64,000 nucleotides of DNA from CAZLMW01 sp964560875 (lineage in GTDB: Bacteria > Myxococcota_A > UBA9042), in the NCBI GenBank assembly GCA_964560875.1, contig CAZLMW010000001.1, positions 124,001 through 188,000 of the forward strand. Direction: 5' to 3'. Under the pieces are notes generated by a model. The model had not been told where the DNA came from and searched no databases. It worked only from the letters and a program-made list of their open reading frames with translations. Positions within the stretch are counted from its first letter, which is position 1, and each line of letters begins with the position of its first letter. The translations under genes were made by a program, and so were the position numbers. This document shows, piece after piece, positions 51,243 to 62,127 of the stretch.

Positions 51243-53972
51243 CTAGGAACCAGCGCTTTCGCGACGGGAGCTGACGACCGCGGTTGGCGACGACGGAGTG
51301 GGAGGCGGTTCATCGTCGAGCACCTCGGGATCGACTTCTTGCGTGGATGACGGCGATGGATCGGTGGCCGGAGACACGCTGGCGATACGCACAGTCGAAT
51401 GGATCGGCTCTTCTTCCTGGTCGGTGCTGTCGACCTTGCGTCCGCGCATCGAGCGCGCCGAAGCCAGCATCGCGGCGCGATTGGTCCGCTTGGGCGGCGG
51501 CAGGTACACCGGACGCGTGTGGTGCATGCCGATGAGGACGTGGGTCAATGCCTTTTCGACCTGGGCGAGCTCGCGCAGGGTCATATCGCACTCGTCAAAC
51601 TGGCCGTCTTCGCGCTTGCGAGCGATCAGACGTTGCACGAGTCCCCCGATGCGTGTCGGGTTGGGATCGGGGAGGGCCTTGGCGGCAGCTTCGACCGTGT
51701 CGGCGATCATCAGGACCGCCGTTTCCTTGGTCTGTGGCCGCGGGCCCGGGTAACGAAAATCGGACTCCTCGACATCCTCGCCGGCAGCCTGTGCTTCCCG
51801 TCGCGCGAGGTTGTAAAAGTGCTCGATGCGGCTGGTCCCGTGGTGTTCGGGCACACAATCGACGATCTCCTGCGGCAAGCCGAACCCTTCGAGGATCTTG
51901 ATGCCGTCCTTGACGTGCCCCTTGATGATCAGCGCCGAAAGATGCGGCTTGAGGCGGTCGTGGGGGTTATCGCCGGACTGGTTTTCCGCGAAATAGCGGG
52001 GCGCGTTGGTCTTGCCGAGGTCGTGATAGTAGGCGCCGACCCGGGCAAGCAGGCCGTTGGCGCCGATGGCATCGCACGCCGCTTCCGCGAGGTTGCCGAC
52101 CATCACGCTGTGGGTAAACGTGCCTGGTGCTTCGGTCGACAGCTGCCGCAAAGCGGGGTGGTTCATGCTGGTCAACTCGAGCAGCTTGATGTCGGTCAAT
52201 CGGTTGAAAACGCTCTCGAAAATCGGTGTCAGGGCGGCGACCAATAAGTAGCCGAGCATGCCGGAACTGGCGCCCATGGCGACGAGCAGCGCGTTATGCA
52301 CGTCAAAGACGTCGCTGCCCAACGGACCGGTGAACAAGCCGATCGCGAGCGCCGTTATCGCCCCGATGCCCGACACGAACAACGCGCTGAGCACAAGGTC
52401 GGCCCGCTGCCTGAATCGCCTCGTCGAAAACACGCCGGCCAAGCCGAGGAGCAGAGATTCGATGGCGATGAATCCCACGAGGTCGCCGTCGCTGCGAAGC
52501 AACGCCGTGTTTTCCGCCATCAGCGTTGCAACCCCGGTGCACACAAGCGCGAACGGAGCGGCGGTATGAGGCTTGAGGAAGAGCGTGGCGAGGGTCGGGC
52601 CAAGTGCAAATGGCAGCATCACCGCCCACATCGTCGCCGAAAAGCTCCCGCCGGGCTCCACGACGAGGCTGCCGAGTTCGACGAGTACCCGCAGCGTCGC
52701 CGCATGAACGAGCAAGATGCCTGCGAGTAGACGTGCGTCCCGTGGGCGGCGACGCAATCCACCCAGGTAGCGCCCGGCGAAGGCGCCAAAGAGGACCAAC
52801 ATCGCGCCGAGCAGCAGGCCGGTTGCCGCGAAAGAGCGCACAATATCGTTGGTATCCATGCCCGAGAGCATGCGGCGAATGCGGCGCTGCACCTCGGGCG
52901 TGACGACATCACCGCGTTTGATGAGGCTCTGCCCGATCTTGTAGTGGACCAGCCGGGTCTTCGCGACGAGGTCAACCGCCCGTTTTTCGGCGGCGTGGGT
53001 GGCGGCGAGATCGCGTTCGAACGTCGGCACGACCATCATCCGCGCCAGCTGTCGTGCGGTGTCGTGCAAAACCGCATCGTCGAAACGTGAAGGCCGTTTG
53101 CGTCGCACGAACTCGTCGACGTAGCGATCGGCAAGCCGGCCAGCCGCCTCGAGATCGACGATCAGCTTCTCAGCGGTCTTGCGCGAAAACCGCTTGCGTG
53201 ACGCCACGTCGAAAACGCCGCGGCCGAGATCGTCCTCAAAGCGCTCGCGCGAACGCACGATGCGCTGGGTCAGCAACACCTGCACGACGTCGGACAGGAG
53301 CAGTTCGATCTCCTCGGAGAAGCCCTGTTCGCGCAGCACCCGGAATGCATCGGCGGACAGTTTGCCGGACTGATGCGCGAGGCGTTCTTCGAATTCGGGC
53401 CGCAAGCCGCCGATATCGTCATCGAATTTGCCGTCAAGCGCCTTGATGAGCTCCTGCGGGGTAGGCGTCTTGGGTTTGTCGGGTTGCGCGCGGGCAAGCT
53501 TCTTGCGCCGCGCCCGTCTGGTGGCCTTCTTCGGCCGCTTGGATTCGCGATCAAGCTCGGCCGCCTCGCGCTGGAGGCGTTCGCGCTCGGCCAGGTACAG
53601 CCGATAGCGGGGACGAACAAGGCGAAATGCTGCGCGAATACCGTCGATTCGGTCGCTGACCGATGTGGAGCGGAAGACGTAATGCACCGGCACGGCGGCG
53701 GCGGCACGCGATTGTCTGGCCGCGAGGTCTTTGACCGGCTCGTTGTCGTCGAAGTTGCGCAGGGCGACCATGTCGCGTTCGGCGGGGCCAAGCGGCGGCG
53801 GGGCTCGTTCGACGTCGGTAGGTCCCACGACCACACATAAAAGCGCCCAGCCGAGCACGGCCAGGAAGGTGTCGATGGCGATGCGACGACGATGGGCCCG
53901 CCGTTCGCGAGCCTGGCTGGCTTCACGCGGCACACCCGACGGCGCCTTTCGCTGTTGCTTGGCGGCAGACAT
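51243..53972 (-). CDS. pgpH: PgpH-type 7TM-HD cyclic di-AMP phosphodiesterase
   Basis: PgpH-type proteins hydrolyse c-di-AMP to pApA. The 909-residue product has an N-terminal membrane helix (about 33-50) and a large extracytoplasmic 7TMR-HDED domain (about 90-390). Seven membrane helices follow (about 395-600), and then a cytoplasmic HD domain with the ligands HSVMVGNLAEAA, GAYYHDLGK and PEHHGT. A tail of about 120 residues rich in Ser/Pro/Glu ends it. The length exceeds the usual 700-850. It starts 6 nt after phoH and is followed by ybeY. The cognate synthase gene cdaA is at 60976. Confidence 0.92.
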   Translation of the reverse strand: MSAAKQQRKAPSGVPREASQARERRAHRRRIAIDTFLAVLGWALLCVVVGPTDVERAPPPLGPAERDMVALRNFDDNEPVKDLAARQSRAAAAVPVHYVFRSTSVSDRIDGIRAAFRLVRPRYRLYLAERERLQREAAELDRESKRPKKATRRARRKKLARAQPDKPKTPTPQELIKALDGKFDDDIGGLRPEFEERLAHQSGKLSADAFRVLREQGFSEEIELLLSDVVQVLLTQRIVRSRERFEDDLGRGVFDVASRKRFSRKTAEKLIVDLEAAGRLADRYVDEFVRRKRPSRFDDAVLHDTARQLARMMVVPTFERDLAATHAAEKRAVDLVAKTRLVHYKIGQSLIKRGDVVTPEVQRRIRRMLSGMDTNDIVRSFAATGLLLGAMLVLFGAFAGRYLGGLRRRPRDARLLAGILLVHAATLRVLVELGSLVVEPGGSFSATMWAVMLPFALGPTLATLFLKPHTAAPFALVCTGVATLMAENTALLRSDGDLVGFIAIESLLLGLAGVFSTRRFRQRADLVLSALFVSGIGAITALAIGLFTGPLGSDVFDVHNALLVAMGASSGMLGYLLVAALTPIFESVFNRLTDIKLLELTSMNHPALRQLSTEAPGTFTHSVMVGNLAEAACDAIGANGLLARVGAYYHDLGKTNAPRYFAENQSGDNPHDRLKPHLSALIIKGHVKDGIKILEGFGLPQEIVDCVPEHHGTSRIEHFYNLARREAQAAGEDVEESDFRYPGPRPQTKETAVLMIADTVEAAAKALPDPNPTRIGGLVQRLIARKREDGQFDECDMTLRELAQVEKALTHVLIGMHHTRPVYLPPPKRTNRAAMLASARSMRGRKVDSTDQEEEPIHSTVRIASVSPATDPSPSSTQEVDPEVLDDEPPPTPSSPTAVVSSRRESAGS

Positions 53973-53978
53973 CGGCGA

Positions 53979-54956
53979 TCAGCTCTTCTGCCGGGATTCT
54001 GCGTCACGGGCATACGCATCGGCGATCCGGGCGACGAGAGGATGGCGAACCACGTCGGAGTTGGCGAAGCGGATCACGGCCACGTCTTCGATCGGCTCGA
54101 GCAGTCGGATCGCATGGGCGAGGCCGGATCTATGCCCGTGCGGCAGGTCTGACTGGGACAGATCGCCGGTGATAATGCACTTGGAGTCGGGACCAAGACG
54201 GGTGAGCAGCATCACCATCTGCTGGCGTGTGCAGTTTTGGGCCTCGTCGAGAATCACGTAGCTGCTCGCCAACGTCCGTCCGCGCATGAACGCGAGCGGA
54301 GCCACTTCGACCTGTTCACGCTCCACATAGCGTTCGACGCGCTCGCGGTCGGTCAGCTCGATCAATGCGTCAAACAACGGGCGCAGGTAGGGATTGACCT
54401 TGGCGGCCAGGTCACCGGGCAGAAACCCGAGGCGCTCGCCGGCTTCCACGGCCGGTCGCGTAAGCACGATACGGCGCACGTCGTGACGCTGCAGCGCGGC
54501 GAGGGCACACGCAACGGCCAGGAAAGTCTTGCCGGTGCCCGCGGGTCCGACTCCGAACACGACGTCGTTCTTTGCGATAGCGCGAATATAGGCCCGCTGT
54601 CCCCGCGTTCGCGCCATCGATTCCTGCGACGGACCGGCGACGCGCTGGGTTCGCGATGACTTGTTCTGGCTGAAACTGATGCCCGAGCGCTGGTCGACCA
54701 TGCGCCGCAACAGGTTGCTGTCGACCGTCAGGCCATCGCGCACCTGTTCTGCCAGCTGATCGAGGACGTCCCGCGCCACCTCGACGTCGACGTCATCGCC
54801 GCTCAAATGCAACGTGTTGCCGCGCGCCACGACCGAGATCCCGAGGCGGGATTCGAGCCAGCGCAGGTTCTGGTCTCGTTCGCCACACAACTCGCGGAGG
54901 CTGTCGAAGTCATCGAAGCCCACGGTCATTCGCCGGGTATCAGCCTGCAATCGCAT
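53979..54956 (-). CDS. phoH: PhoH family ATPase
   Basis: PhoH-like proteins are cytosolic P-loop ATPases related to helicase superfamily 1, often linked to RNA metabolism. The 325-residue product has an N-terminal KH-like region (residues about 30-85, LRWLESRLGISVVARGN). The ATPase domain shows GPAGTGKTFLAVACA (Walker A), SSYVILDEAQNC (Walker B) and ITGDLSQSDLP. The order phoH-pgpH-ybeY is classic and points to ribosome and RNA work. The start is uncertain; ATG 54926 would shorten it by ten residues. Confidence 0.93.
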   Translation of the reverse strand: MRLQADTRRMTVGFDDFDSLRELCGERDQNLRWLESRLGISVVARGNTLHLSGDDVDVEVARDVLDQLAEQVRDGLTVDSNLLRRMVDQRSGISFSQNKSSRTQRVAGPSQESMARTRGQRAYIRAIAKNDVVFGVGPAGTGKTFLAVACALAALQRHDVRRIVLTRPAVEAGERLGFLPGDLAAKVNPYLRPLFDALIELTDRERVERYVEREQVEVAPLAFMRGRTLASSYVILDEAQNCTRQQMVMLLTRLGPDSKCIITGDLSQSDLPHGHRSGLAHAIRLLEPIEDVAVIRFANSDVVRHPLVARIADAYARDAESRQKS

Positions 54957-55061
54957 CCCCTTGATGGGCGTCGCTCTGGTGTCACCGGGCGCGCAAAACG
55001 AGGCGGAATCGTACCACTTGGCCGATCGATCGAAAACGTTGGCCGACGTGGACAGCTGCGC

Positions 55062-55805
55062 TCAGGCCCGGAGATCTGCGATGAGCGATGCGCCGATGGG
55101 CAGGCGGCCGCGGCGAAGCATGTGCCGTTCGGACGCGAAAAGCGCGGCGAGCGCTTCGTTGATGGGAGCCGGCGGAATCGACACGTCGCTGCTCGGGGCA
55201 GGCCCCGGCCCGACAACCCGGCGCATGATGTTGCCGACCATACGTACGGCCGCGATCGGCGGCAGCAAAGTCGCGTTGTAGAAACTCAGCCGTTCGATTT
55301 GAAAGCCCGCGCGACGCAGGCGCGCATCGAATTCGTTGCGCTCGTACCGACGGTGATGATGCAGCGCCTCGTCGTGTTCGCTCCACAGCCATTGCAACGC
55401 CGGGACGGTGGCGATCAGGCGGCCGCCGGGGCGCACGATGCGGCGAACCTCTGCCATCGCGGCGATGTCGTCTTCGATGTGTTCAAAAACGTCGAGGGAG
55501 ACGGCGAGGTCAAAAGTGTCGTCTGCAAACGGCAGCATGGGCAGCCGGCCTTGCGCGACACGGAGGCAACGGCCGGCGCAAAAGCGAGCGCCAGCTTCGT
55601 GGTACTCGACTCCCCACGCATCGGCCCGCTCGCCAAGGCCCGCGAGAACCCCGCCGGTGCCAGCGCCTACGTCGACAGCGCGGCGACAAGCACCCATCTC
55701 GGCGATCGCCCGGTCGACCCAATCGAAAATGACTGCGCGAGAGCCACGGAACCAGAAGTGCCGCTCCTCAGCCTCGCGCATCACCTGGTATTCGCCGTAC
55801 TCCAT
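55062..55805 (-). CDS. Class I SAM-dependent methyltransferase
   Basis: The 247-residue product has the glycine-rich SAM motif AVDVGAGTGGVL, the acidic second motif GVEYHE, LPFADDTFDLAVSLDVFEHI and VRPGGRLIATVPALQWLW. This is a UbiE/methyltransferase-11-like arrangement. The start MEYGEYQVMREAEERHFWFRG is seen in methyltransferases next to polysaccharide or lipid glycosyltransferase genes. The substrate is unknown. It lies 105 nt upstream of phoH on the same strand. Confidence 0.87.
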   Translation of the reverse strand: MEYGEYQVMREAEERHFWFRGSRAVIFDWVDRAIAEMGACRRAVDVGAGTGGVLAGLGERADAWGVEYHEAGARFCAGRCLRVAQGRLPMLPFADDTFDLAVSLDVFEHIEDDIAAMAEVRRIVRPGGRLIATVPALQWLWSEHDEALHHHRRYERNEFDARLRRAGFQIERLSFYNATLLPPIAAVRMVGNIMRRVVGPGPAPSSDVSIPPAPINEALAALFASERHMLRRGRLPIGASLIADLRA

Positions 55806-56048
55806 CGCGCGCGCAGCCTACACATTTGCACGGGACAGACCAGTGGAGAGTGGGACATATGCACGACGATAGGGGGCCGACACGGTGAGACAGGATGTGT
55901 CCTGGCGGGGTGTCCTTCGCCTTGCGTGCGTACCGACCGAGGCATAGTCTGCCGACGCACAACACGCAGCACGTGGGGCAGTGTCGAGCGAACGTTCATC
56001 GGGGACGTCGCCGCCTCCCCGCGACGCGCCCACCAGCGAGGCAGCACG
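55806..56048. other. Divergent intergenic region methyltransferase / ssb
   Basis: These 243 nt hold the ssb promoter region. A weak TTGCGT-N17-TAGTCT pair lies at 55925-55953. A perfect CAGGA-TGTG-TCCTG hairpin (55891-55904) and the palindrome GAACGTTC (55990-55997) are also present; neither could be tied to a known regulator. Confidence 0.3.
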
Positions 56049-56561
56049 ATGGCAGTAGGCGTCAACAAGGTAATTCTGGTCGGCAATGTCGGGACCAAAC
56101 CCGAACTCCGCTACACCTCCAACAATAACGCGGTCAGCGAGCTTCGTATCGCGACGACGATGCGCACCAAAGACCGCGAAGGGAACTGGGGCGAAAAGAC
56201 GGAATGGCATTCGGTCGTCGTGTGGGGACGCACCGCGGAGAACTGCGCAAACTACCTCGACAAGGGCCGACAGGTGTACATCGAGGGGCGACTGCAGACC
56301 CGCGACTGGGTCGATCAGAACGGCCAGAAGCGCTACAAGACAGAAGTCGTGGCGCAGACGGTTCAATTCCTCGGCGGCCGTGGTGACTCGGCTGGCGGAT
56401 GGAGCAGCGGCGGCGGTGGCAGCGGTGGCAGCACCGGCGGTGGCGGTGGCAGTGGCGGAGGCGGCCGGCCGAATTCCGGGCCGCGCGGCTTCGACGCTGG
56501 CGGCGGAAGCGCGCCTGCCGACACAGGATTCGACGATATCGAAGGCGACATCCCGTTCTAG
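56049..56561 (+). CDS. ssb: Single-stranded DNA-binding protein
   Basis: SSB coats single-stranded DNA in replication and repair. The 170-residue product has the OB fold (NKVILVGNVGTKPELRY, EKTEWHSVVVWGRTAENC, GRQVYIEGRLQTRDW). A Gly/Ser-rich linker follows (about 115-150), and the acidic tip ends in DDIEGDIPF, which docks partner proteins. ATG 56049 has GAGG eight bases upstream. Confidence 0.95.
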   Translation: MAVGVNKVILVGNVGTKPELRYTSNNNAVSELRIATTMRTKDREGNWGEKTEWHSVVVWGRTAENCANYLDKGRQVYIEGRLQTRDWVDQNGQKRYKTEVVAQTVQFLGGRGDSAGGWSSGGGGSGGSTGGGGGSGGGGRPNSGPRGFDAGGGSAPADTGFDDIEGDIPF

Positions 56562-56610
56562 CGGTAGTGCACGCCACACCAAGCACCAACGTATCGCCCG
56601 GAGACAGAAC

Positions 56611-56952
56611 ATGGCTGAAAGCCGCCTTGGCGCGTTCGTGCTGCAACACCGGTATCGCATTCGTGCGGGCGAATTTGACCAATACATCGAGCTGATCGCG
56701 CAGGTACGCGACTGGTATGTCGGGTGGGGGCTCGGCCAATTCGAGGTGTGGCGCGACGCTGACGATCCGTGCCGCATCACCGAGGTCCAGGGTTACGACA
56801 GCTGGTCGCACTACATGCGCCTGAACAAGCGCGCGCTACCCCCCAAGATCAAAGAGATCTACCACGATCTCGAGCAGATCCTCGAAGACGGCTTCGGCGG
56901 CGTGGAGACCAGCACCTGGGACCCGGCTGAGCTGCCCGAGTTCGAAGGCTAG
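56611..56952 (+). CDS. Small protein, possibly a dimeric alpha-beta barrel
   Basis: The 113-residue product begins VLQHRYRIRAGEFDQYIELI and has the beta-alpha-beta pattern, with FEVWRDADDPCRITEV and YDSWSHYMRLNK, seen in small ferredoxin-like (ABM/NIPSNAP-type) domains. No catalytic residues can be assigned. ATG 56611 has GGAG at seven bases. It lies between ssb and tilS. Confidence 0.65.
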   Translation: MAESRLGAFVLQHRYRIRAGEFDQYIELIAQVRDWYVGWGLGQFEVWRDADDPCRITEVQGYDSWSHYMRLNKRALPPKIKEIYHDLEQILEDGFGGVETSTWDPAELPEFEG

Positions 56953-56997
56953 CTGCGGCCAGGTTCGGTTCGACCTGGCGCACCGGTCAAAAGAGCG

Positions 56998-57996
56998 ATG
57001 GACCGACCTTCCCGCCGGTTGTTGGACACAGTTCGACGCAGCGTGCGCCACAACCGACTCTGGAAGCGGGGCGATCGCGTGCTCCTCGGTTGTAGCGGCG
57101 GATTGGACTCGACTGCGGCGGCCGCGGTTCTGACCGAACTCCAGTTGTCCCTCGGGCACGAGCTTGTGCTTGTCCACATCGACCATGGACTGCGGGCTGG
57201 TTCTGCCGACGACGGAGACCACGTCGAGCGCCTGGCCGGCAACCTGAACGTCGAGATCGCGCGACGGAAGCTCGAACTTGCCCCCGGAGCCAATCTCCAG
57301 GGACGGGCGCGAACGGCTCGTTACGGTGTGCTCCTGCAAGTCATGAAGGACGCGGGCTGTCGGGTGGTCGCAACCGCACATCATGCCGACGACCAGGCCG
57401 AGACATTGGTCATGCGGGCCTCCCGAGGCGCCGGTTTGAGCGCGCTGGCGGGAATTCGAAGACGCTCGGGCCACGTTGTCCGTCCGCTGCTCGACATCAG
57501 CCGAGCGGCGATCGCACGTTTCGCCGCGACGAACGAACTTGGCTGGCGCGAAGACCCCAGCAACGAGGACACGCGGTTTTCCCGCAACGCTCTTCGGCAC
57601 GACGTGTTCCCCGCGCTTGAGACCGCGATCCCCGGCGCCGCTGAGGGGCTTGCGCGGACCGCTGCCAACCTCGCCGAACACGCGGCGACGCTGGAATACT
57701 GGCTCGGAGCGCTGTTCGACGAATATGCCGATGACGTCACCAGGAGCGTCCGATTCCCGTTGGTCTTGTTGCACGATGCGCCGGTGTCAGCGGTTGGCGC
57801 GTGGGTGCGTGCGGCCGCGGGCCGACTGGGTGTCGCCTCTCCGTCCCAACGGGCCCAGCAACAGATTTACGCGTTTATGAGGTCTGGCCCAAGTCCCGGC
57901 AACCCCTGCGAAGTCGCGGGGATGCGGCTCACGGTCGACGGCAAATCGGCGCTGCTGACACGCGCTGACATTGCGCGGGGTCTGTGTGCGGACTAA
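56998..57996 (+). CDS. tilS: tRNA(Ile)-lysidine synthase
   Basis: TilS converts C34 of the AUA-reading tRNA-Ile to lysidine with ATP and lysine. The PP-loop motif is GCSGGLDSTAAA (about residues 31-42), followed by HIDHGLR, ATAHHADDQAETLVMR and NEDTRFSRNALRHDVFP. The 332-residue length corresponds to the short form lacking the full C-terminal domains of E. coli TilS. The next gene is ftsH, the usual neighbour. Confidence 0.93.
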   Translation: MDRPSRRLLDTVRRSVRHNRLWKRGDRVLLGCSGGLDSTAAAAVLTELQLSLGHELVLVHIDHGLRAGSADDGDHVERLAGNLNVEIARRKLELAPGANLQGRARTARYGVLLQVMKDAGCRVVATAHHADDQAETLVMRASRGAGLSALAGIRRRSGHVVRPLLDISRAAIARFAATNELGWREDPSNEDTRFSRNALRHDVFPALETAIPGAAEGLARTAANLAEHAATLEYWLGALFDEYADDVTRSVRFPLVLLHDAPVSAVGAWVRAAAGRLGVASPSQRAQQQIYAFMRSGPSPGNPCEVAGMRLTVDGKSALLTRADIARGLCAD

Positions 57997-58005
57997 CCTG
58001 CTTTC

Positions 58006-58025
58006 GCGACGGGTTGATCCGTCGC
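58006..58025 (+). terminator. Hairpin after tilS, possible terminator
   Basis: Arms GCGACGG (58006-58012) and CCGTCGC (58019-58025) pair perfectly around six bases, ten bases after the tilS stop. There is no T-run, so it may only stabilise the mRNA end or assist factor-dependent termination. Confidence 0.35.
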
Positions 58026-58140
58026 CCGGTAGCGTTTCGGGCACCGCCCCAAGCCGCTTTTCGACCCGCTTGAGTGCGGCGCCACCAGCCGGCCCACACG
58101 CCGGGGGCACGAACGCGATCGCGTCGGCAAGGAGACCACG

Positions 58141-60084
<1,944 letters not shown>

Positions 60085-60096
60085 AAGCTGCCCGTC

Positions 60097-60954
60097 ATGG
60101 CTGCGTTCCTTCGCATCGCCGGTGGTGCGCTCGACCTCGCGTGTCCCGCTGTTGTCGGGATCCTCAACGTCACGCCCGATTCGTTTTCAGATGGAGGCGA
60201 GCTGGCAACCTCCGCGGCTGTCATCGATCGTGCCGCCGCGATGGTCGGCGATGGCGCCGACGTCCTCGATATCGGTGGTGAGTCGACCCGACCGGGCGCC
60301 GCCACCGTCTCAGTCGATGAAGAGCTCACTCGCGTCCTTCCGGCAATCGAAGCGATCGCCAACCGATTCACAATTCCGATCTCCATTGACACGCGTCGCG
60401 CGGTCGTCGCCGCCCGGTCCCTCACAGCGGGAGCAAGACTCGTCAACGATGTCAGCGGATTTGGCGATCCCGCTATGGGCAGCGTCGTGGCCAAGGCTGG
60501 TGCGGGCTGGATCTTGATGCATATGCCACACGATGTCGGCGCGATGTGTTGGTCGACGCGGACAGAAGGGATGCCCAGCGGCGTCGTCGAAGGTCTCCAG
60601 ACGGCGGCCAGTGCTCTACAACTCCGGGTTGAAGCGGCCGAGGAAGCCGGCGTGGACCGCAGCCAGCTCGCGATCGACCCGGGGATCGGTTTTGGCAAAT
60701 CGCAGGTACAAAACCTCGGGTTTTTGCGGGGCTTCGGACCGGTTGCTAAGCTGGATTTGCCGATCTTGGTGGGGCCGTCGCGCAAGTCATTCCTTGGCAA
60801 CGTCACGGGTAAACCGCCGGGACAGCGCGTATTTGGCACGGCAGCGGCTGTCACAGCGGCCGTGCTGGCCGGGGCCGTGTTGATTCGCGTCCACGATGTC
60901 GCGGCAATGCGGGACGTCGTCGACGTCGCGCACGCGATCAAGACCGCTCATTGA
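60097..60954 (+). CDS. folP: Dihydropteroate synthase
   Basis: FolP joins p-aminobenzoate to the pterin pyrophosphate in folate synthesis. The 285-residue product has GILNVTPDSFSDGG, DIGGESTRPGA, ISIDTRR, VNDVSG, DPGIGFGK and GPSRKSFLG, which are all the pterin- and phosphate-binding motifs. It begins 12 nt after ftsH and is followed by cdaA. Confidence 0.96.
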   Translation: MAAFLRIAGGALDLACPAVVGILNVTPDSFSDGGELATSAAVIDRAAAMVGDGADVLDIGGESTRPGAATVSVDEELTRVLPAIEAIANRFTIPISIDTRRAVVAARSLTAGARLVNDVSGFGDPAMGSVVAKAGAGWILMHMPHDVGAMCWSTRTEGMPSGVVEGLQTAASALQLRVEAAEEAGVDRSQLAIDPGIGFGKSQVQNLGFLRGFGPVAKLDLPILVGPSRKSFLGNVTGKPPGQRVFGTAAAVTAAVLAGAVLIRVHDVAAMRDVVDVAHAIKTAH

Positions 60955-60975
60955 CCGGTCGGGGGAGAGCGCAAA

Positions 60976-62127
60976 GTGTTCGACGGTGAGCTCGGTCTCA
61001 AAGCGCTGAGCGACTGGCGGACGCTGGTCGATGTCGGTCTTGTCGCCGTCATCATCTATCAGCTGTTGCTGCTGCTGAAAGGATCACGCTCGGGCGCCGT
61101 GATGCTCGCCGTGGCGCTGCTTTTCGGCATGTTCTACCTCAGCCAGGACGCCGTCTTCGACCTGCCGACCGTCAACTGGCTGCTCGACAAGTTCATCGGC
61201 TCAATCGTGTTGCTGTTGGTCGTTCTGTTCCAAGATGACATCCGCCGCGCCCTCGCCACTGCGGTCCGTTCGCCCCTCGTGTTTTCATCGCGCGATCCCG
61301 AATCGACCGCCGTGCTCGAAGAGGTGTTGCGGTCGTGCGCGGTCTTGAGCCAGCGCGGGATCGGCGCTCTCATCGTCATCGAGCAAGAGGCCATCCTCGA
61401 CCGCTACGTCGAAGACGGCGTCAAGATGGACTCAGCCGTCAGCTGGCAGGTCCTGCTTGCCCTTTTCATCCCATCGCACATGAACCCGACGCACGACGGC
61501 GCCGCGGTGATCCAAAAGGGTCGGATCGCGGCTTCTGCGTGCTTCCTGCCATTGGCGTATGGCGACGATATCCCGCCGTCACTGGGGTCGCGTCATCGCG
61601 CAGCTCTGGGCCTGGCCGACGAAACCGACGCCATTGTGGTCGTCGTCTCGGAGGAGACCGGACGCTGCGCAGTCGCGCACATGGGTCAGCTCGATCTCGA
61701 TCTCAAACCCGAAGACCTCCGCGAGCGCTTCCGTGTGTTGTTTGACGAGCGACGCGAGCGCGGCGAACGGTGGCAAAGGCGCTGGCGACGACGCATCGTG
61801 CACCACGGGTCCACTCACACTGCTCGAATCACCCAGGAGCACGACCGCGTCACCCTCTCGCGCATCACCGACCAGCACGATCGGCAGGCGCGCAGCACCG
61901 CTGAACACATCCTCGATGCGACGCGGAGCACCGGCGAGCAGCGGCGCGCGGATGGCGGTGGACATGGTCCGTTCGATCCAACGGCGACCCAGATCCCGGA
62001 GGCGAGCGCAGAGGTAACGAACCTGCCGCGCGTCGTCCCACATCCGGCCACCCTGCGCGACGACGACAACCGTCCCGGCGACACAGCGCCTTCGGATGGT
62101 CATGACGGCCAGAAGGAGGTCTCGTGA
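60976..62127 (+). CDS. cdaA: Membrane-bound diadenylate cyclase CdaA
   Basis: CdaA makes c-di-AMP from two ATP. The 383-residue product has three N-terminal membrane helices (about 16-34, 36-55, 70-85). The DAC domain has IGALIVIEQE, the catalytic HDGAAVI (about 173) and LGSRHRAALGL (about 205). The RHR motif is preceded by Ser where Thr is usual. A charged tail of about 125 residues after the DAC domain is longer than normal. GTG 60976 has GGGGGAG upstream. The ybbR gene follows with a GTGA overlap, the standard cdaA-cdaR pair. Confidence 0.94.
   Translation: MFDGELGLKALSDWRTLVDVGLVAVIIYQLLLLLKGSRSGAVMLAVALLFGMFYLSQDAVFDLPTVNWLLDKFIGSIVLLLVVLFQDDIRRALATAVRSPLVFSSRDPESTAVLEEVLRSCAVLSQRGIGALIVIEQEAILDRYVEDGVKMDSAVSWQVLLALFIPSHMNPTHDGAAVIQKGRIAASACFLPLAYGDDIPPSLGSRHRAALGLADETDAIVVVVSEETGRCAVAHMGQLDLDLKPEDLRERFRVLFDERRERGERWQRRWRRRIVHHGSTHTARITQEHDRVTLSRITDQHDRQARSTAEHILDATRSTGEQRRADGGGHGPFDPTATQIPEASAEVTNLPRVVPHPATLRDDDNRPGDTAPSDGHDGQKEVS

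Noticed and set aside
55990..55997. GAACGTTC palindrome before ssb as an SOS box.
   Set aside because: The known GAAC-N4-GTTC type needs a four-base spacer that is missing here, and no second site was seen.
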